Part shown: one piece after another, positions 9,622 through 20,797 of the stretch | Layout: every line of letters starts with the position of its first letter | Position numbering within the stretch: the stretch's first letter is position 1 | Notes under the pieces: generated by a model | What the model saw: the letters and a program-made list of their open reading frames with translations, nothing else | Told to the model about the DNA's origin: nothing | The model's database searches: none | Position numbers and translations under genes: made by a program | Assembly: GCA_002708825.1 (NCBI GenBank) | Contig: PAPF01000009.1 | Location: 255,723-319,722, forward strand | Reading direction: 5' to 3' | DNA length: 64,000 nucleotides | From: Phyllobacteriaceae bacterium | GTDB lineage: Bacteria; Pseudomonadota; Alphaproteobacteria; Rhizobiales; Rhizobiaceae

Positions 9622-10983
9622 TCACGGCTTCTTTTTCGCCGCCTTCTCGGCCGCGAACCGCTCGCGCGGCCGCGTCGCCATTCCCGGCTTGTTTTGCTGG
9701 CGGCCGCGGGCGAACGCTACCGCATCGTCCGGCACGTCGTCGGTGACGACCGACCCCGATGCCACATAGGCATTGTCACCGATGGCAACGGGCGCCACCA
9801 GCGCCGAATTGGAGCCGATGAAGGCGCCGGCGCCGATGCGCGTGACGTGCTTGTTGTATCCGTCATAATTGCAGGTGATCGTGCCCGCGCCGATATTCGC
9901 GCCCGGCCCGATCTCGGCATCGCCGATATAGGTCAGGTGATTGACCTTCGCACCTTCGCCGATCACCGCCTTCTTGATCTCGCAGAAATTGCCGACCTTC
10001 GATTTCGCCTGCAGTTCGGCGCCCGGCCGCAACCGCGCGAACGGACCAACCGACGCGCCGGCGCCGATTTCGGCACCCTCCAGATGGCTGAAGGCATGGA
10101 TGACAGCCGGCCCGGTGATGGCGACGCCCGGCCCGAACACGACATTCGGTTCGATCACCGTCTCGGCTGCGATCTCGGTATCCCAGCAGAAGAACACGGT
10201 GTCCGGCGCCTGCAGCGTCACGCCGTCGAGCATGGCCTGGCGGCGGCGGCGCTGCTGCCAGATCTTTTCCGCTTCCGCCAGTTCCACCCGGTTGTTGATG
10301 CCGAGCACCGATTCGAAGGCGACCTCCGTTGCCACGACGGACAGCCCCTGTTGGCGCGCGATCGCCACGATGTCGGTGAGGTAATACTCGCCCTTGGCAT
10401 TGTCATTGCCCACCGCGTCGAGCAGCGCCAGCGCGTGTGCGCCGGAAATCGCCATCAGCCCGCCATTGCAGAAGTCGATGGCGCGCTCGGCGTCGCTTGC
10501 GTCCCTGTCCTCGCGAATCGCGACAAGTTCCCCGTCGTCCACGATCAGCCGCCCGTAGCCGGCCGGATCGGCGGCACGGAAACCCATCACCACCACATGG
10601 GCGCCGTCTGCAAGTTTCTGACGCGCTGCCGAAAGGTCGGCAGGATCGATCAGGGGCGTATCCCCGAACATGACAAGCACGTCGTCATGTCCCTTTTCCA
10701 GCGCGGCGCGCGCGGCGAGCACCGCGTGGGCGGTGCCGAGGCGCTCGGCCTGGAGATAGGTCTCGGCATGAGGAGCGAATGGCGCGACTGCGGCGCGCAC
10801 CGTATCGGCATCGCGTCCGACCACCAGCGCCACATCGCCAGAACCCGATTCGCTCGCCGCGCGCACGACATGGGCGGCCATGGGCAGTCCGGCGATCTCG
10901 TGCAGCACCTTGGAGCGGCTGCTCTTCATCCGCGTGCCTTCGCCGGCAGCCAGGATCACCGAAAGGCAGGTTCTTTCGCTCAT
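9622..10983 (-). CDS. glmU: GlmU, bifunctional GlcNAc-1-P uridyltransferase / GlcN-1-P acetyltransferase
   Basis: GlmU acetylates glucosamine-1-phosphate and transfers UMP to give UDP-GlcNAc. The 453-residue protein has the nucleotidyltransferase signature [11 protein letters not shown] at residues 11-21 and a C-terminal left-handed beta-helix of hexapeptide repeats with the [14 protein letters not shown] stretch and the acetyltransferase NYDGYNKH segment. It is upstream of glmS on the same strand. On its other side it is divergent from the DMT permease gene. Confidence 0.97.
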   Translation of the reverse strand: MSERTCLSVILAAGEGTRMKSSRSKVLHEIAGLPMAAHVVRAASESGSGDVALVVGRDADTVRAAVAPFAPHAETYLQAERLGTAHAVLAARAALEKGHDDVLVMFGDTPLIDPADLSAARQKLADGAHVVVMGFRAADPAGYGRLIVDDGELVAIREDRDASDAERAIDFCNGGLMAISGAHALALLDAVGNDNAKGEYYLTDIVAIARQQGLSVVATEVAFESVLGINNRVELAEAEKIWQQRRRRQAMLDGVTLQAPDTVFFCWDTEIAAETVIEPNVVFGPGVAITGPAVIHAFSHLEGAEIGAGASVGPFARLRPGAELQAKSKVGNFCEIKKAVIGEGAKVNHLTYIGDAEIGPGANIGAGTITCNYDGYNKHVTRIGAGAFIGSNSALVAPVAIGDNAYVASGSVVTDDVPDDAVAFARGRQQNKPGMATRPRERFAAEKAAKKKP

Positions 10984-11183
10984 GTCTCATCCCTCGCTGG
11001 GCCGCGCCGGGCAGCACCTGCCCAGGACCCCGTTGCATGCTTCGCCCGGCCATGGTTTTAAGATGTTCCGCGTCCGGCTGGAACGGTTTCCTGCAAGGAA
11101 TTGGCCCGAGGGTCAACAATCCGTTCAGACGCCGCCTTTTTCGCAGTCCGGCCACCCGGCCGTCCGTTCAGGAAAGCTCAGTC

Positions 11184-12131
11184 TTGGAAGCCCCCTCGCC
11201 CGCCCGCATGGCCATCGCATTCGCGGTCATGGCCGTCACGCCGCTCTTCTTCTCGTCCAACCTGATCTTCGGCCGCGGCGTGATCGGCGAGGTGGCGCCG
11301 TTCACGCTCGCCTTCCTGCGCTGGCTCTTCGTGGCGCTCGCCCTGGCGCCCGTTCTCTACCGGCAGCGTGAAGCGGTGGCCGGCATGTTTCGCTCCCATT
11401 CGCCGCTGCTCCTGGTGGAGGGATTTCTCGGCATGTGGATCTGCGGCGCCATCGTCTATGTCGCGCTCACCATGACGACGGCGACCAACGGGACCCTCAT
11501 CTACACGACCTCGCCGGTCATCATCATCATCCTGGAGGCAATCTTCTTCGGACGCGCCATCGGCTGGCGCGAGGCCCTGGGAAGCCTGATCGCCTTTGCC
11601 GGCGTCGCCGTGATCGTGCTCAAGGGCGACCTCGCCACGCTGGCGACCCTGACGTTCAATCCCGGCGATATCCTGTTCATTCTCGCGGCCATCGCCTGGG
11701 CGATCTATTCCGTCCTGATGCGCCGCGACGAGTTCAAGGCCGTCGGCAACATCGCATCCCTCGGCATTGTCGCAGCATTTGGCGCTCTTTGCCTGGCGCC
11801 CTTCGCCCTGGTTGAATTCGCCTCGGGCGCGGCCATGCCCGTGACGCTGACCGCGTGGGGCAGCATTGCCGGCATTGTTCTGTTCGCCTCGCTGATCGCC
11901 TTCGGCGGTTTCCAGTTCGGGGTGCGTGTCCTGGGCCCGTCGCTAGCCGCCGTCTTCATGTACCTGCTGCCGCCCTACGGCGTGACGCTCGCCGTCCTGC
12001 TGCTGGGCGAAAGCTTCCGGCCCTTCCATGCCGCGGGCATCGTCATGGTCATGGGCGGCATCATCCTCGCCACCTTCCCTGCCCGATGGCTGGCCGGCAA
12101 ACTGTCCCGGCCGGCGCAGAAACGCGCCTGA
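11184..12131 (+). CDS. DMT-superfamily EamA transporter
   Basis: A hydrophobic protein of about 315 residues with ten predicted membrane segments in two EamA repeats, as in RhaT/YdcZ/EamA-type metabolite exporters. The start is uncertain. A TTG at 11184 has AGGAAAG about 8 bases upstream, whereas the ATG at 11208 has no Shine-Dalgarno site. Either start gives a first membrane segment near the N-terminus (FAVMAVTPLFFSSN). The gene is divergent from glmU and convergent with ccdA, whose stop lies 4 bp away. The substrate cannot be inferred. Confidence 0.8.
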   Translation: MEAPSPARMAIAFAVMAVTPLFFSSNLIFGRGVIGEVAPFTLAFLRWLFVALALAPVLYRQREAVAGMFRSHSPLLLVEGFLGMWICGAIVYVALTMTTATNGTLIYTTSPVIIIILEAIFFGRAIGWREALGSLIAFAGVAVIVLKGDLATLATLTFNPGDILFILAAIAWAIYSVLMRRDEFKAVGNIASLGIVAAFGALCLAPFALVEFASGAAMPVTLTAWGSIAGIVLFASLIAFGGFQFGVRVLGPSLAAVFMYLLPPYGVTLAVLLLGESFRPFHAAGIVMVMGGIILATFPARWLAGKLSRPAQKRA

Positions 12132-12135
12132 GCGG

Positions 12136-12870
12136 TCAGCCGATCTGCTGGAACACGGGGAAGGTTTCGAGCAGCCAGAAGCTCATCGCCTGCATGCCGC
12201 CTGTCATGAAGAGAATTCCGGCCACCACCAGCAGCGCGCCCATGCCCTTCTCGACCTTCCCGAGATGCACGCGGAACCGCGAAAGGAACCGCATGAAGGC
12301 GCCCGAAAACACCGCCGCGAGCAGGAAGGGAATGCCGAGTCCGGCGGAATAGACGGCCAACATGACTGCGCCCTCACCGGCCGTGTCGCGTGCGCCGGCG
12401 AGCGTGAGGATCGAGCCGAGCACCGGCCCGATGCAGGGCGTCCACCCGAATGCGAAGGCCAGTCCCATGACATAGGCCGCCGCCAGGCTGGCCGGCTTTC
12501 CCTCGGCCTGGAAACGCGCCTCCCGCGACAGGAAGGGAATGCGGATGATGCCGAGGAAGTTGAGCCCCATGATGATGATGACGATACCCGCGGCAATGGC
12601 CAGCGGTTCCTGCCACAGCCTGAGCAGCCGCCCGATGGCATAGGCCGAGGCGCCGAGCGCGATGAACACGGTGGAGAAGCCGGCCACGAAGGCAAGCGAG
12701 GCGGCAATCAGCGCCTGGCGCGGCCGCGCCGCTGCGGCTCCATCGGCACGGAAATCGTCCACGGAAACGCCGGCCATGTAGCAAAGGTATGGCGGCACGA
12801 GCGGCAGCACACAGGGCGAAAGAAACGACAATGCACCTGCCCCCAGTGCGCTGAGATATCCGTAGTCCAT
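12136..12870 (-). CDS. ccdA: CcdA-type cytochrome c biogenesis / thiol-disulfide transport protein
   Basis: A 244-residue membrane protein of the CcdA/DsbD-beta family, which moves electrons from cytoplasmic thioredoxin across the membrane to periplasmic thiol-disulfide partners used in cytochrome c maturation. Six hydrophobic segments are visible. The two redox Cys sit in the family contexts SPCVLPLVPPYLCY (residues 17-30) and GWTPCIGP (about residue 150). The ATG at 12870 is chosen because it puts the first conserved helix at the N-terminus. Longer in-frame extensions are low complexity and read through the secG promoter region. Confidence 0.9.
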   Translation of the reverse strand: MDYGYLSALGAGALSFLSPCVLPLVPPYLCYMAGVSVDDFRADGAAAARPRQALIAASLAFVAGFSTVFIALGASAYAIGRLLRLWQEPLAIAAGIVIIIMGLNFLGIIRIPFLSREARFQAEGKPASLAAAYVMGLAFAFGWTPCIGPVLGSILTLAGARDTAGEGAVMLAVYSAGLGIPFLLAAVFSGAFMRFLSRFRVHLGKVEKGMGALLVVAGILFMTGGMQAMSFWLLETFPVFQQIG

Positions 12871-13006
12871 GCCGTTGCCCCGTTTCTGTCCAGACGGCGC
12901 ACCTATAGCGCCACCACACTTCACGCGCCAATGACCAAAACGCGAGACAAAATGAAACAGGCGGCCAGTTCCGGGCCGCCCGTGTGAAAGGTCTTCGCTG
13001 CGGGCC

Positions 13007-13393
13007 TTACTGGCCGGTGGGAACCTGGGAGGGTTCCGGCGCCGTTCCGCCGGCCGGCTGTCCGCCGTCGGCTGGCTGCGTATCCAGTTCACCGCCCAAC
13101 TGGTCGAGAATGCCGTTGCCGGTTCCCTGCTCACCCTGCTGGGGCACACGGTCGAGGATATCGGTCGGACGCTCGCCGTATCGTGCGATCAGCGACAGGC
13201 CGAGCGAAGTGGCGAAGAAAGCCGCGGCGAGAATGGCCGTGGTCCGCGTCAGCGCATTGGCAGCGCCGCGCGCCGTCATGAAGCCCGAACCGCCGCCGAT
13301 GCCGAGGCCGCCGCCTTCCGAACGCTGCAGCAGCACGACGCCGACAAGCGCCAGCACGATGATGAGATGAATGACGATGAGGACGGTTTCCAT
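13007..13393 (-). CDS. secG: SecG, preprotein translocase subunit
   Basis: SecG is a small subunit of the SecYEG protein-conducting channel. The 128-residue protein has two membrane helices (residues 3-21 and about 52-70) joined by the conserved Gly-rich loop LQRSEGGGLGIGGGSGFM. The tail is rich in Pro, Gly and Gln, as is usual in alphaproteobacteria. It follows tpiA on the same strand, the typical tpiA-secG arrangement. The usual next neighbour pyrG is absent and ccdA follows instead. Confidence 0.95.
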   Translation of the reverse strand: METVLIVIHLIIVLALVGVVLLQRSEGGGLGIGGGSGFMTARGAANALTRTTAILAAAFFATSLGLSLIARYGERPTDILDRVPQQGEQGTGNGILDQLGGELDTQPADGGQPAGGTAPEPSQVPTGQ

Positions 13394-13540
13394 CGGGGAT
13401 TTCCGGCCCGCACGGAAGCGGGCTCTTCATGGTTCTGCATTGAAAGTTGCGGCTCAATACACGGGATTGCGCCGCAAGGAAAGGGTCACGACCGGTCAAA
13501 AACCCATATCGGATCGGCCGGCGGGTTTTGCAAGGTCCGG

Positions 13541-14305
13541 CTACATGCTCATGTAGACTTCCGCGATCCCGAGGAAATCGGCTGCCTTGAGGCTTGCGCC
13601 TCCCACCAGCGCGCCGTCGACATTGGCCACGCCGAGCAGTTCGCGCGCATTTCCCGGCTTCACCGATCCGCCATAGAGGATGCGCATCCGGCGCGCGCCG
13701 TCGCCCAGCAGGTCCTCCAGCCGTTCGCGGATGTGGGCATGGGCATCCTCCACGTCCTGCACCGTGGGGGTCAGGCCAGTGCCGATGGCCCAGACCGGCT
13801 CATAGGCAATGACGGTGCTGGCCGCATCGGCGCCAGCCGGAACCGATCCCTCGATCTGGCGCGTCAGGACGTCGAGCGTCTTGCCGGTCCGCCGCTCGTC
13901 CTCGGTCTCGCCGATGCAGATGATGGCGGTCAGACCGGCCCGCCAGGCGGCCTTTGCCTTCGCCGCGACCAGCGCGTCGCTCTCGCCATGGTCGCTGCGC
14001 CGCTCCGAGTGACCGACGATGACGAAACGCCCGCCGGCATCCTTGATCATCTCGGCGGAAATGTCGCCGGTATGGGCACCGGACACGTTGGGATGGCAGT
14101 CCTCTCCGCCGGTCGCCACGGAGGACGTGGACAGGATATCGGCGGCCCGTGACAGAAGGGTGGCCGGCACGCACAGCAAGCCGTCGCACTCGGCATCGAG
14201 CGTGGTGTTGAAGCCGTTGGCAATGGCTCTTATCTCCGGCAACTCACTGCCGGTGCCGTTCATCTTCCAGTTTCCTGCCACAAGCGGCTTGATCCCCGGG
14301 GTCAT
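13541..14305 (-). CDS. tpiA: TpiA, triosephosphate isomerase
   Basis: TpiA interconverts dihydroxyacetone phosphate and glyceraldehyde-3-phosphate. The 254-residue TIM barrel shows AGNWKMNG with the catalytic Lys near residue 14, the GHSERR motif with the electrophilic His near 97, and [11 protein letters not shown] with the general-base Glu near 167, followed by the flexible loop 6. The phosphate-binding [11 protein letters not shown] is near 210. It is upstream of secG on the same strand and divergent from the PpiD-like gene. Confidence 0.97.
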   Translation of the reverse strand: MTPGIKPLVAGNWKMNGTGSELPEIRAIANGFNTTLDAECDGLLCVPATLLSRAADILSTSSVATGGEDCHPNVSGAHTGDISAEMIKDAGGRFVIVGHSERRSDHGESDALVAAKAKAAWRAGLTAIICIGETEDERRTGKTLDVLTRQIEGSVPAGADAASTVIAYEPVWAIGTGLTPTVQDVEDAHAHIRERLEDLLGDGARRMRILYGGSVKPGNARELLGVANVDGALVGGASLKAADFLGIAEVYMSM

Positions 14306-14453
14306 GGTTCCGATATCCTCCTGGTGTGCCGGTCAGGGGCGCCGGAATCCCGGCCGCCGCCGCATTCGCCCTATACAGCGCCCTTGATCAGGGCTATCAG
14401 CCTCACCTAAAACCATTGCGCGCGAACCGCAACCAAGGAATACGGACCAGTTC

Positions 14454-16343
14454 ATGCTCAACTCCCTTCGAAATGCCGCCGGTACATGGGTCGCGAAGGC
14501 CCTGCTCATCCTGCTGGTGCTGAGCTTCGCGGTCTGGGGAATTTCCGGTCAGATCACGAGCGGATTCAACAGCAATTCGGTGATCGAGGCCGGCGACACC
14601 TCGGTTTCCGTCACCGAATACCGTCTGGCCTATGATCGCGAACTTCGGCTGCTGTCACAGCGCTTCGGCCAGCGAATCACGCGCGAACAGGCCCAGGCAC
14701 TGGGGCTGGATCAGCAGGTTCTGTCGCAACTGGTCGCAGGCGCCGTGCTCGACGAACAGGCCCGCGAAATGGACCTTGGCCTTTCGAAGGACCGCCTTGC
14801 CGCGCTGACCGGCGAGGATCCGGCCTTCCAGGGCCCGGACGGACGCTTCGACCGGCGCGCCTTCGATTACGTTTTGCGCGAGGTGGGCATGCGGCCTGAG
14901 GACTACCTGCGCAGCCGCCAGCAGGTTGCCGTGCGCCAGCAGATCGTGGAGGCGGTTTCGGACGGCCTGCGCATTCCGGATACCTTCCTCAAGGCTGCCG
15001 CCCTCTATCGCGGCGAGGACCGCACGGTCGAGTTCATCAAGCTGCCCGGTGCGCTGGTCGAACCGGTCGAACCGCCGGACGAGGCGGCATTGCAGGCCTA
15101 TTTCGAGGAGAACAAGGCCAACTGGCGCGCGCCCGAGTACCGCCGGATCAATCATGTCGTCCTCGAACCGCAGGCGATTGCCGATCCGGCCGCCATCACC
15201 GACGAACAGGTCCGCGCCGACTACGAGGCCCGCAAGGACCGCTATACGACAGCGGAAACCCGCGCCGTGGACCAGTTGGTGTTCAAATCGCGGGAGGAAG
15301 CCGACGCCGCGCGCATGCGCATCACCGGTGGCGCCACCTTCGATGAGGTCGCGGCAGCGGAAGGAAAGAGCGCGACGGATACCGACCTGGGCACCGTGGA
15401 GCGTTCCGCCATCCCCGACGAACGCATTGCCGAGGCCGCCTTCTCGCTGGGCGAGAACCAGGTTTCGGGCGTGATCGACGGCACCTTCGGCCCGGTGATC
15501 CTGCGTGTGCGGGAGATCAATCCGGCCGACACGAAGCCGCTGGAAGCCGTTGCCGGCGAGATCCGCAACGAACTCGCGCTCGCCGAGGCCGACCGCATCC
15601 TGCTTGACGTCCACGATTCCTACGAGGACGCCCGCGCCGGCGGTGCGACGATGGCGGAAGCAGCCCGGCAGCTGAACCTGCCTATGACCACGGTAGAGGC
15701 GGTGGACCGGACCGGGTTGGCTCCCGACGGTAGCGCTGTGGCGGACATTCCCGAGCAGGCCGAACTGCTCAAGGCAGCGTTCGAGGCCGACACGGGCATC
15801 GAGAACCCGCCGCTCAATCACGGCCGATCCGGTTTCGTCTGGTACGAAGTGGACGGCGTGACGCCGGCGCGCGACCGCACGCTGGACGAGGTGCGCGATG
15901 CGGTGCTGGCCGCATGGACCGCCGACGAGCGCGCTGAGCGGCTGGCTGCCAGGGCTGGTGAACTGGAAAAGCGCCTTGCCGATGGCGAGACGCTCGACGC
16001 CATCGCCGCCGAACTCGATCTGGAAAAGCAGATCAAGCGCGGACTGAAGCGCGGCGCCGACGATGCCGATATCGGCAAGGCAGGTGTCACCGCCGCTTTC
16101 TCGGTCAGGCAGGGCGGAACTGGCCTTGTACCGGGTCCCTCGTCGCAGACGCAGATCCTGTTCCGGGTCACGGAGGTGTTCGAACCGGCCGGTGCATCGG
16201 CCGAGTCGATTCCCGATGCCGAGCGCCAGCAACTGACAGGTGCGTTCTCGGACGATCTGCTGGAACAGCTTGTCGCCGTGCTGCGCGACAAGTACGCCGT
16301 GACCATGGACCGCGGCGCGCTGCAACGGGCCTTGTCCTTCTGA
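14454..16343 (+). CDS. ppiD: PpiD-like membrane-anchored peptidyl-prolyl isomerase / chaperone
   Basis: A 629-residue protein with one N-terminal membrane anchor (residues about 13-32) and a large periplasmic part, the layout of PpiD/SurA folding factors that act on secreted proteins leaving SecYEG. A SurA-N-like helical region covers residues ~40-180. A parvulin-like domain lies around 270-370 and reads [18 protein letters not shown] to [12 protein letters not shown] second helical region makes up the C-terminal third. It is divergent from tpiA-secG and precedes trpD by 43 bp. The symbol is by domain layout. Confidence 0.85.
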   Translation: MLNSLRNAAGTWVAKALLILLVLSFAVWGISGQITSGFNSNSVIEAGDTSVSVTEYRLAYDRELRLLSQRFGQRITREQAQALGLDQQVLSQLVAGAVLDEQAREMDLGLSKDRLAALTGEDPAFQGPDGRFDRRAFDYVLREVGMRPEDYLRSRQQVAVRQQIVEAVSDGLRIPDTFLKAAALYRGEDRTVEFIKLPGALVEPVEPPDEAALQAYFEENKANWRAPEYRRINHVVLEPQAIADPAAITDEQVRADYEARKDRYTTAETRAVDQLVFKSREEADAARMRITGGATFDEVAAAEGKSATDTDLGTVERSAIPDERIAEAAFSLGENQVSGVIDGTFGPVILRVREINPADTKPLEAVAGEIRNELALAEADRILLDVHDSYEDARAGGATMAEAARQLNLPMTTVEAVDRTGLAPDGSAVADIPEQAELLKAAFEADTGIENPPLNHGRSGFVWYEVDGVTPARDRTLDEVRDAVLAAWTADERAERLAARAGELEKRLADGETLDAIAAELDLEKQIKRGLKRGADDADIGKAGVTAAFSVRQGGTGLVPGPSSQTQILFRVTEVFEPAGASAESIPDAERQQLTGAFSDDLLEQLVAVLRDKYAVTMDRGALQRALSF

Positions 16344-16386
16344 GGGGAAGGACGGCCGCAACCGATCCCGTATCGCGGAGGGGGCG

Positions 16387-17409
16387 ATGAGTGAACTGAA
16401 AAGCGCGATAGCCAAGGTGGCGGCAGGCGCGCCGCTGAGCTTCGAGGAAGCGCGCAACGCCTTCGACATCATGATGTCGGGCAATGCGACCCCCAGCCAG
16501 ATGGGCGGATTCCTCATGGCGCTGCGGGTGCGCGGCGAAACGGTGGACGAGATTTCCGGTGCTGTGTCGACCATGCGCGCCAAGATGGTGCCGGTCGGGG
16601 CGCCCGCCGATGCCATCGACATCGTCGGCACCGGGGGCGACGGTTCCGGCACCTATAACGTCTCCACATGCGCCGCCTTCATCGTTGCGGGCTGCGGTGT
16701 GCCCGTCGCAAAGCATGGCAACCGCGCGCTGTCCTCGAAATCCGGCGCGGCGGATGCCCTCGCGGCGCTTGGCATCAACCTGGAACTCGATCCCGCGGGA
16801 ATCGCGCGTTGCATCCGCGAGGCAGGTCTCGGCTTCATGTTCGCGCCCGCCCACCATTCCGCCATGCGCTTCGTTGGCCCCACCCGCGTGGAACTTGGCA
16901 CGCGCACGATCTTCAACCTGCTCGGCCCCCTTTCAAATCCGGCCGGTGTGAAGCGGCAGCTTGTCGGCGTGTTCGCGCCGCAATGGCTGGAGCCGCTGGC
17001 CCATGTCCTCAGGGACCTGGGCTCGCAACGGGTCTGGATGGTCCATGGCGACGGCCTCGACGAGATGACAACGACGGGTGTTACCCATGTCGTGGAACTG
17101 AACGAAGGCACGGTGCGCCGTTTCGACGTGACGCCTGAGGATGCCGGCCTGTCGCGTGCTTCGCTCGCCGATCTGAAGGGCGGCGACGGCGCCCACAATG
17201 CGAAGGCCCTGCGCGGCGTGCTTCAGGGCGACAAGAACGCCTATCGCGACATTGCGCTGTTGAATGCCGGCGCATCGCTCGTCGTGGCGGACAAGGCGGA
17301 AACTGTCGCCGAAGGCGTTGCCATGGCAGCGGCCTCCATCGACGAAGGCCGCGCCTTCGCCGCGCTGGAACGTCTTGTCGCGGTGTCCAACGCCGGCAAG
17401 GAAGCCTGA
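16387..17409 (+). CDS. trpD: TrpD, anthranilate phosphoribosyltransferase
   Basis: TrpD joins anthranilate to PRPP, the second step of tryptophan synthesis. The 340-residue protein shows the PRPP/Mg site [17 protein letters not shown] near residue 80, [15 protein letters not shown] near 108 and the anthranilate region [12 protein letters not shown] near 155. A good Shine-Dalgarno stretch (GGAGGGGG) precedes the ATG. trpC follows 2 bp after the stop, so the two genes are coupled. No trpE or trpG is in the window. Confidence 0.97.
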   Translation: MSELKSAIAKVAAGAPLSFEEARNAFDIMMSGNATPSQMGGFLMALRVRGETVDEISGAVSTMRAKMVPVGAPADAIDIVGTGGDGSGTYNVSTCAAFIVAGCGVPVAKHGNRALSSKSGAADALAALGINLELDPAGIARCIREAGLGFMFAPAHHSAMRFVGPTRVELGTRTIFNLLGPLSNPAGVKRQLVGVFAPQWLEPLAHVLRDLGSQRVWMVHGDGLDEMTTTGVTHVVELNEGTVRRFDVTPEDAGLSRASLADLKGGDGAHNAKALRGVLQGDKNAYRDIALLNAGASLVVADKAETVAEGVAMAAASIDEGRAFAALERLVAVSNAGKEA

Positions 17410-17411
17410 CT

Positions 17412-18227
17412 ATGGCCGATATCCTGAAGAAGATCGAAGCCTACAAGCGAGAGGAGATCGCCGCCGCCAAGGCCGCCCTGCCGCTTGCGGAGGTAAAGGC
17501 CAAGGCCCGCGATACGGATGCGCCGCGCGGCTTCCTCAAGGCCCTTGAGGACCGCAAGGCCGAAGGCCGGTTCGGCCTGATCGCCGAGATCAAGAAGGCC
17601 AGCCCGTCCAAGGGTCTGATCCGGGCCGATTTCGATCCTCCGGCGCTGGCGCGTGCCTACGAGGCTGGTGGTGCCGCATGCCTTTCTGTGCTCACCGACA
17701 GGCCGAGCTTTCAGGGTGCGCCCGAATTCCTGCCTGCCGCGCGTGACGCCGTCACCCTGCCCGCCCTGCGCAAGGATTTCATGTTCGAGCCCTACCAGGT
17801 CTGGGAAGCCCGGTCATGGGGCGCCGACTGCATCCTCATCATCATGGCAAGCCTTTCCGACGGCGAGGCCCGCGCCCTCGAAGAGACGGCTTTCGAAGCG
17901 GGCATGGATGCGCTCATCGAGGTCCATGACGAGGCCGAAATGGAGCGCGCGCTGACCCTGTCGTCCCGCCTGCTCGGGGTAAACAACCGCAACCTGCGCA
18001 CCTTCGAGGTCAGCCTCGCGACGACCGAGCGCCTGGCCGCGATGGCGCCGGACGACCGCCTGCTCGTCGGCGAGAGCGGCATCTTCACCCATGACGATTG
18101 CACGCGGCTTGCCGGCTGTGGCGTGACGACCTTCCTGGTGGGCGAGAGCCTGATGCGCCAGGACGATGTGACGGCCGCAACCCGCGCCCTCATCGAAGGC
18201 GGCACCGCCCGCCGGGCTGCCGGCTGA
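17412..18227 (+). CDS. trpC: TrpC, indole-3-glycerol phosphate synthase
   Basis: TrpC cyclises CdRP to indole-3-glycerol phosphate with loss of CO2. The 271-residue TIM barrel has the signature [12 protein letters not shown] near residue 58 with the catalytic Lys and Glu, [12 protein letters not shown] near 120, [14 protein letters not shown] near 187 and the LLVGESGIF strand near 216. It sits between trpD and moaC, with 2-3 bp gaps on either side, so one transcript probably runs from trpD through moeA. Confidence 0.97.
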   Translation: MADILKKIEAYKREEIAAAKAALPLAEVKAKARDTDAPRGFLKALEDRKAEGRFGLIAEIKKASPSKGLIRADFDPPALARAYEAGGAACLSVLTDRPSFQGAPEFLPAARDAVTLPALRKDFMFEPYQVWEARSWGADCILIIMASLSDGEARALEETAFEAGMDALIEVHDEAEMERALTLSSRLLGVNNRNLRTFEVSLATTERLAAMAPDDRLLVGESGIFTHDDCTRLAGCGVTTFLVGESLMRQDDVTAATRALIEGGTARRAAG

Positions 18228-18230
18228 GCC

Positions 18231-18713
18231 ATGGCGGAGCGTCTCACGCATATTGCCGAGTCCGGCGAAGCCCACATGGTCGATGTCGGCGACAAGGCAG
18301 CGACCACCCGCACGGCCGTTGCGGAAGGCGCGGTGCGAATGAATGCCGAAACGCTGGCCATGATCCTGGCGGGCAATGCCAAGAAGGGCGACGTGATTGC
18401 CACCGCGCGCATTGCCGGCATCATGGCGGCCAAAAAGACGCACGAACTGGTGCCGCTGTGTCATCCGCTGCTGCTGACGAAGGTGACCGTCGACATCGAG
18501 CCTGACGATGCCCTGCCCGGCCTGCGCGTACGCGCCCTGGCGCGCGTCAACGGCCAGACCGGTGTGGAAATGGAAGCGCTTTCTGCGGTCTCGGTGGCAT
18601 GCCTGACGATCTACGACATGGCCAAGGCCGTGGACCGCGGCATGGTGCTGACCGATATCCGCCTGATAGAGAAACAGGGCGGAAAGTCTGGCCATTGGCG
18701 CGCAGAAGACTGA
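18231..18713 (+). CDS. moaC: MoaC, cyclic pyranopterin monophosphate synthase
   Basis: MoaC acts with MoaA to convert GTP to cyclic pyranopterin monophosphate, the first molybdenum-cofactor step. The 160-residue length is usual. The motifs [13 protein letters not shown] (residue ~78) and [20 protein letters not shown] (~118) carry the catalytic residues. It begins 3 bp after trpC and is followed by moeA after 12 bp. Confidence 0.97.
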   Translation: MAERLTHIAESGEAHMVDVGDKAATTRTAVAEGAVRMNAETLAMILAGNAKKGDVIATARIAGIMAAKKTHELVPLCHPLLLTKVTVDIEPDDALPGLRVRALARVNGQTGVEMEALSAVSVACLTIYDMAKAVDRGMVLTDIRLIEKQGGKSGHWRAED

Positions 18714-18725
18714 GGAACGAGAACA

Positions 18726-19946
18726 ATGGCATTGCTTCCCGTCGAAGAGGCGCTTTCGCGCCTGCTTGAAGGCGCCGGACTGCTGGGCACGCAGGATGTG
18801 CACATCGCCGACGCGGCAGGCCGCTACCTGGCCGGAGACCTGTCCGCGCGCAGAACACAGCCGCCCTTCCCGGCTTCCGCCATGGACGGTTATGCCGTGC
18901 GGGCAGCCGATATCGCCACCGTGCCGGCCGAACTGGCCGTGATCGGCGAATCCGCCGCAGGCCACCGTTTCTCCGGCAAGGTCGGCGCCGGCGAATGCGT
19001 CCGCATCTTCACGGGCGCACCCGTTCCGCCCGGCGCCGACACCGTCATCCTCCAGGAAGACGTGACGGTCCTGGGCGACGGCCGCATTAGCGCCGGACAG
19101 GCGGAGCCGGAAGGCCGCAACATCCGCGTCGAGGGCCTGGACTTCCGCCAGGGCAGGACGATCCTGAAGGCCGGACGAAAGCTGGACTCCGCTGCGCTGT
19201 CGCTGGCTGCCGCGGCCAATCACGACCGCCTGCCCGTCGCACGCCGACCCCTGGTCGCGATCCTGGCGACCGGTGACGAACTCGTGCCGCCCGGCACCCT
19301 GCCCGGCCCGGACCAGATCATCGCCTCCAATTCCTTCGGTATTGCCGCCCTGGCCGGTGAGGCCGGTGCAGCCGTGATCGACCTGGGGATCGCGCGGGAC
19401 GACCGCGCCGTCATCGCAGCCGCGGTTGGGCGCGCGCGCGACGCCGGCGCCGACATCATCGTCACATTGGGCGGCGCTTCCGTCGGCGATCATGACCTGG
19501 TCCAGTCGGTCCTGACCGACATGGGCATGGACCTCGATTTCTGGAAGATCGCCATGCGGCCCGGCAAGCCCCTCATGGTCGGACGCTTCGGGGAAACACG
19601 CGTGCTTGGCCTGCCGGGAAATCCGGTCTCCAGCATGGTCTGCGCCCATCTGTTCCTGCTGCCGCTGATCGCCGCGATGTGCGGCGCCCGCCACGTCCCC
19701 GATATCCGCATGGCCCGGCTGACCGTGCCCATGAAGGCCAATGGCGACCGGCAGGATCACGTGCGGGCGGTTTGCTCCGCTGATGGCAACGGCGCGCTCA
19801 GCGTCACGCCCTTCGAGCGCCAGGATTCCTCCATGCTTTCCACACTCGCCGAGGCCAATTGCCTCGTGATCAGGCCCGTTGCCGCCCCGCAAGCCGGAAC
19901 AGGCGACGCGGTTCCCTGCCTCATCCTTCGCAATCCGGGCACCTGA
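18726..19946 (+). CDS. moeA: MoeA, molybdopterin molybdenumtransferase
   Basis: MoeA inserts molybdate into adenylylated molybdopterin. The 406-residue protein has the N-terminal [13 protein letters not shown] segment (residue ~43), the [16 protein letters not shown] stretch (~95), the MogA-like domain with TGDELVPPG and [11 protein letters not shown] (~250-260), and RPGKPLMVG with [11 protein letters not shown] near 300, followed by the C-terminal beta domain. It lies between moaC and lexA. The ~110 bp downstream carries the lexA regulatory region. Confidence 0.96.
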   Translation: MALLPVEEALSRLLEGAGLLGTQDVHIADAAGRYLAGDLSARRTQPPFPASAMDGYAVRAADIATVPAELAVIGESAAGHRFSGKVGAGECVRIFTGAPVPPGADTVILQEDVTVLGDGRISAGQAEPEGRNIRVEGLDFRQGRTILKAGRKLDSAALSLAAAANHDRLPVARRPLVAILATGDELVPPGTLPGPDQIIASNSFGIAALAGEAGAAVIDLGIARDDRAVIAAAVGRARDAGADIIVTLGGASVGDHDLVQSVLTDMGMDLDFWKIAMRPGKPLMVGRFGETRVLGLPGNPVSSMVCAHLFLLPLIAAMCGARHVPDIRMARLTVPMKANGDRQDHVRAVCSADGNGALSVTPFERQDSSMLSTLAEANCLVIRPVAAPQAGTGDAVPCLILRNPGT

Positions 19947-19995
19947 CAGCCGCCCGGAACCCTTCTCTTCGGCGCCAGACAGGCAGCCCCTTGCG

Positions 19996-20010
19996 GAACA
20001 GGACGGGAAC
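19996..20010. promoter_or_regulatory. LexA (SOS) box upstream of lexA
   Basis: The sequence reads GAAC-N7-GAAC, the reverse complement of the alphaproteobacterial LexA recognition element GTTC-N7-GTTC, and lies 49 bp before the lexA GTG. A degenerate second element follows at 20021 (GTTC-N7-GTAT). The arrangement supports autorepression of lexA. The match is seen directly; binding is inferred. Confidence 0.82.
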
Positions 20011-20058
20011 AGATATGTTTGTTCCGGTTTTGTATTGCGACTCGTCTGGAGATGGCCG

Positions 20059-20763
20059 GTGCTCACCCGCAAACAGCATGAACTATTGCTCTTCATCCAT
20101 CAGCGTCTGAAGGAGACAGGCATTCCGCCTTCCTTCGACGAAATGAAGGATGCGCTGGACCTGGCATCGAAATCGGGCATTCACCGCCTGATCACGGCGC
20201 TGGAGGAACGGGGCTTCATCCGCCGCCTGCCCAACCGGGCGCGCGCGCTGGAGGTGATCCGCCTTCCCGAGGCCATGGCGAACGGACCGCAGGCGCGCGG
20301 ATTTTCGCCGAGCGTCATCGAGGGCGGCCGTGGGCAACCAGCCGCGCCAAAGCCGGCGGCACCCGAAGGCGATGCGGCGCAATTGATTGCCATTCCCGTG
20401 ATGGGGCGCATTGCCGCGGGCGTGCCCATCGATGCCATCCAGCACCAGACCCACACCATTGCCGTTCCGCCGGACATGCTGGGCGGCGGCGAGCACTATG
20501 CGCTTGAGGTACGCGGCGATTCCATGATCGAGGCGGGCATCTTCGACGGCGACACGGTGATCATACGCAACGGTCAGACCGCCAATCCCGGTGACATCGT
20601 CGTCGCCCTGGTGGACGAGGAGGAAGCGACGTTGAAGCGCTTCCGCCGCAAGGGCGCCTCGATTGCGCTCGAAGCGGCCAATCCCTCCTTCGAGACACGG
20701 ATCTTCCCGCCCCATCGCGTCAAGGTGCAGGGCCGTCTTGTCGGGCTGATCCGCCGCTACTGA
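20059..20763 (+). CDS. lexA: LexA, SOS-response repressor
   Basis: LexA represses DNA-damage genes and cleaves itself when RecA is activated. The GTG start at 20059 gives the canonical N-terminus (M)LTRKQHELL and 234 residues, typical for alphaproteobacteria. The winged helix covers residues ~1-70, then a linker of about 45 residues. The Ala-Gly cleavage site is in GRIAAGVP (~residue 120), the catalytic Ser in [11 protein letters not shown] (~160) and the Lys in EEATLKRF (~195). It is the last housekeeping gene before the catabolic block and is convergent with the SDR gene. Confidence 0.96.
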   Translation: MLTRKQHELLLFIHQRLKETGIPPSFDEMKDALDLASKSGIHRLITALEERGFIRRLPNRARALEVIRLPEAMANGPQARGFSPSVIEGGRGQPAAPKPAAPEGDAAQLIAIPVMGRIAAGVPIDAIQHQTHTIAVPPDMLGGGEHYALEVRGDSMIEAGIFDGDTVIIRNGQTANPGDIVVALVDEEEATLKRFRRKGASIALEAANPSFETRIFPPHRVKVQGRLVGLIRRY

Positions 20764-20768
20764 CGGCA

Positions 20769-20797
20769 AGGGACGCCTTGCCTTGCGCGGCGTCCCT
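20769..20797. terminator. Possible hairpin between lexA and the convergent SDR gene
   Basis: A 9-bp stem (AGGGACGCC paired with GGCGTCCCT) with an 11-nt loop starts 6 bp after the lexA stop. There is no clear U-run on either strand, so it is at best a weak or Rho-assisted terminator. Confidence 0.4.

Noticed and set aside
17814..20096. 760-codon frame antisense to trpC, moaC and moeA
   Set aside because: It spans three well-supported genes and the lexA promoter and has no family features.
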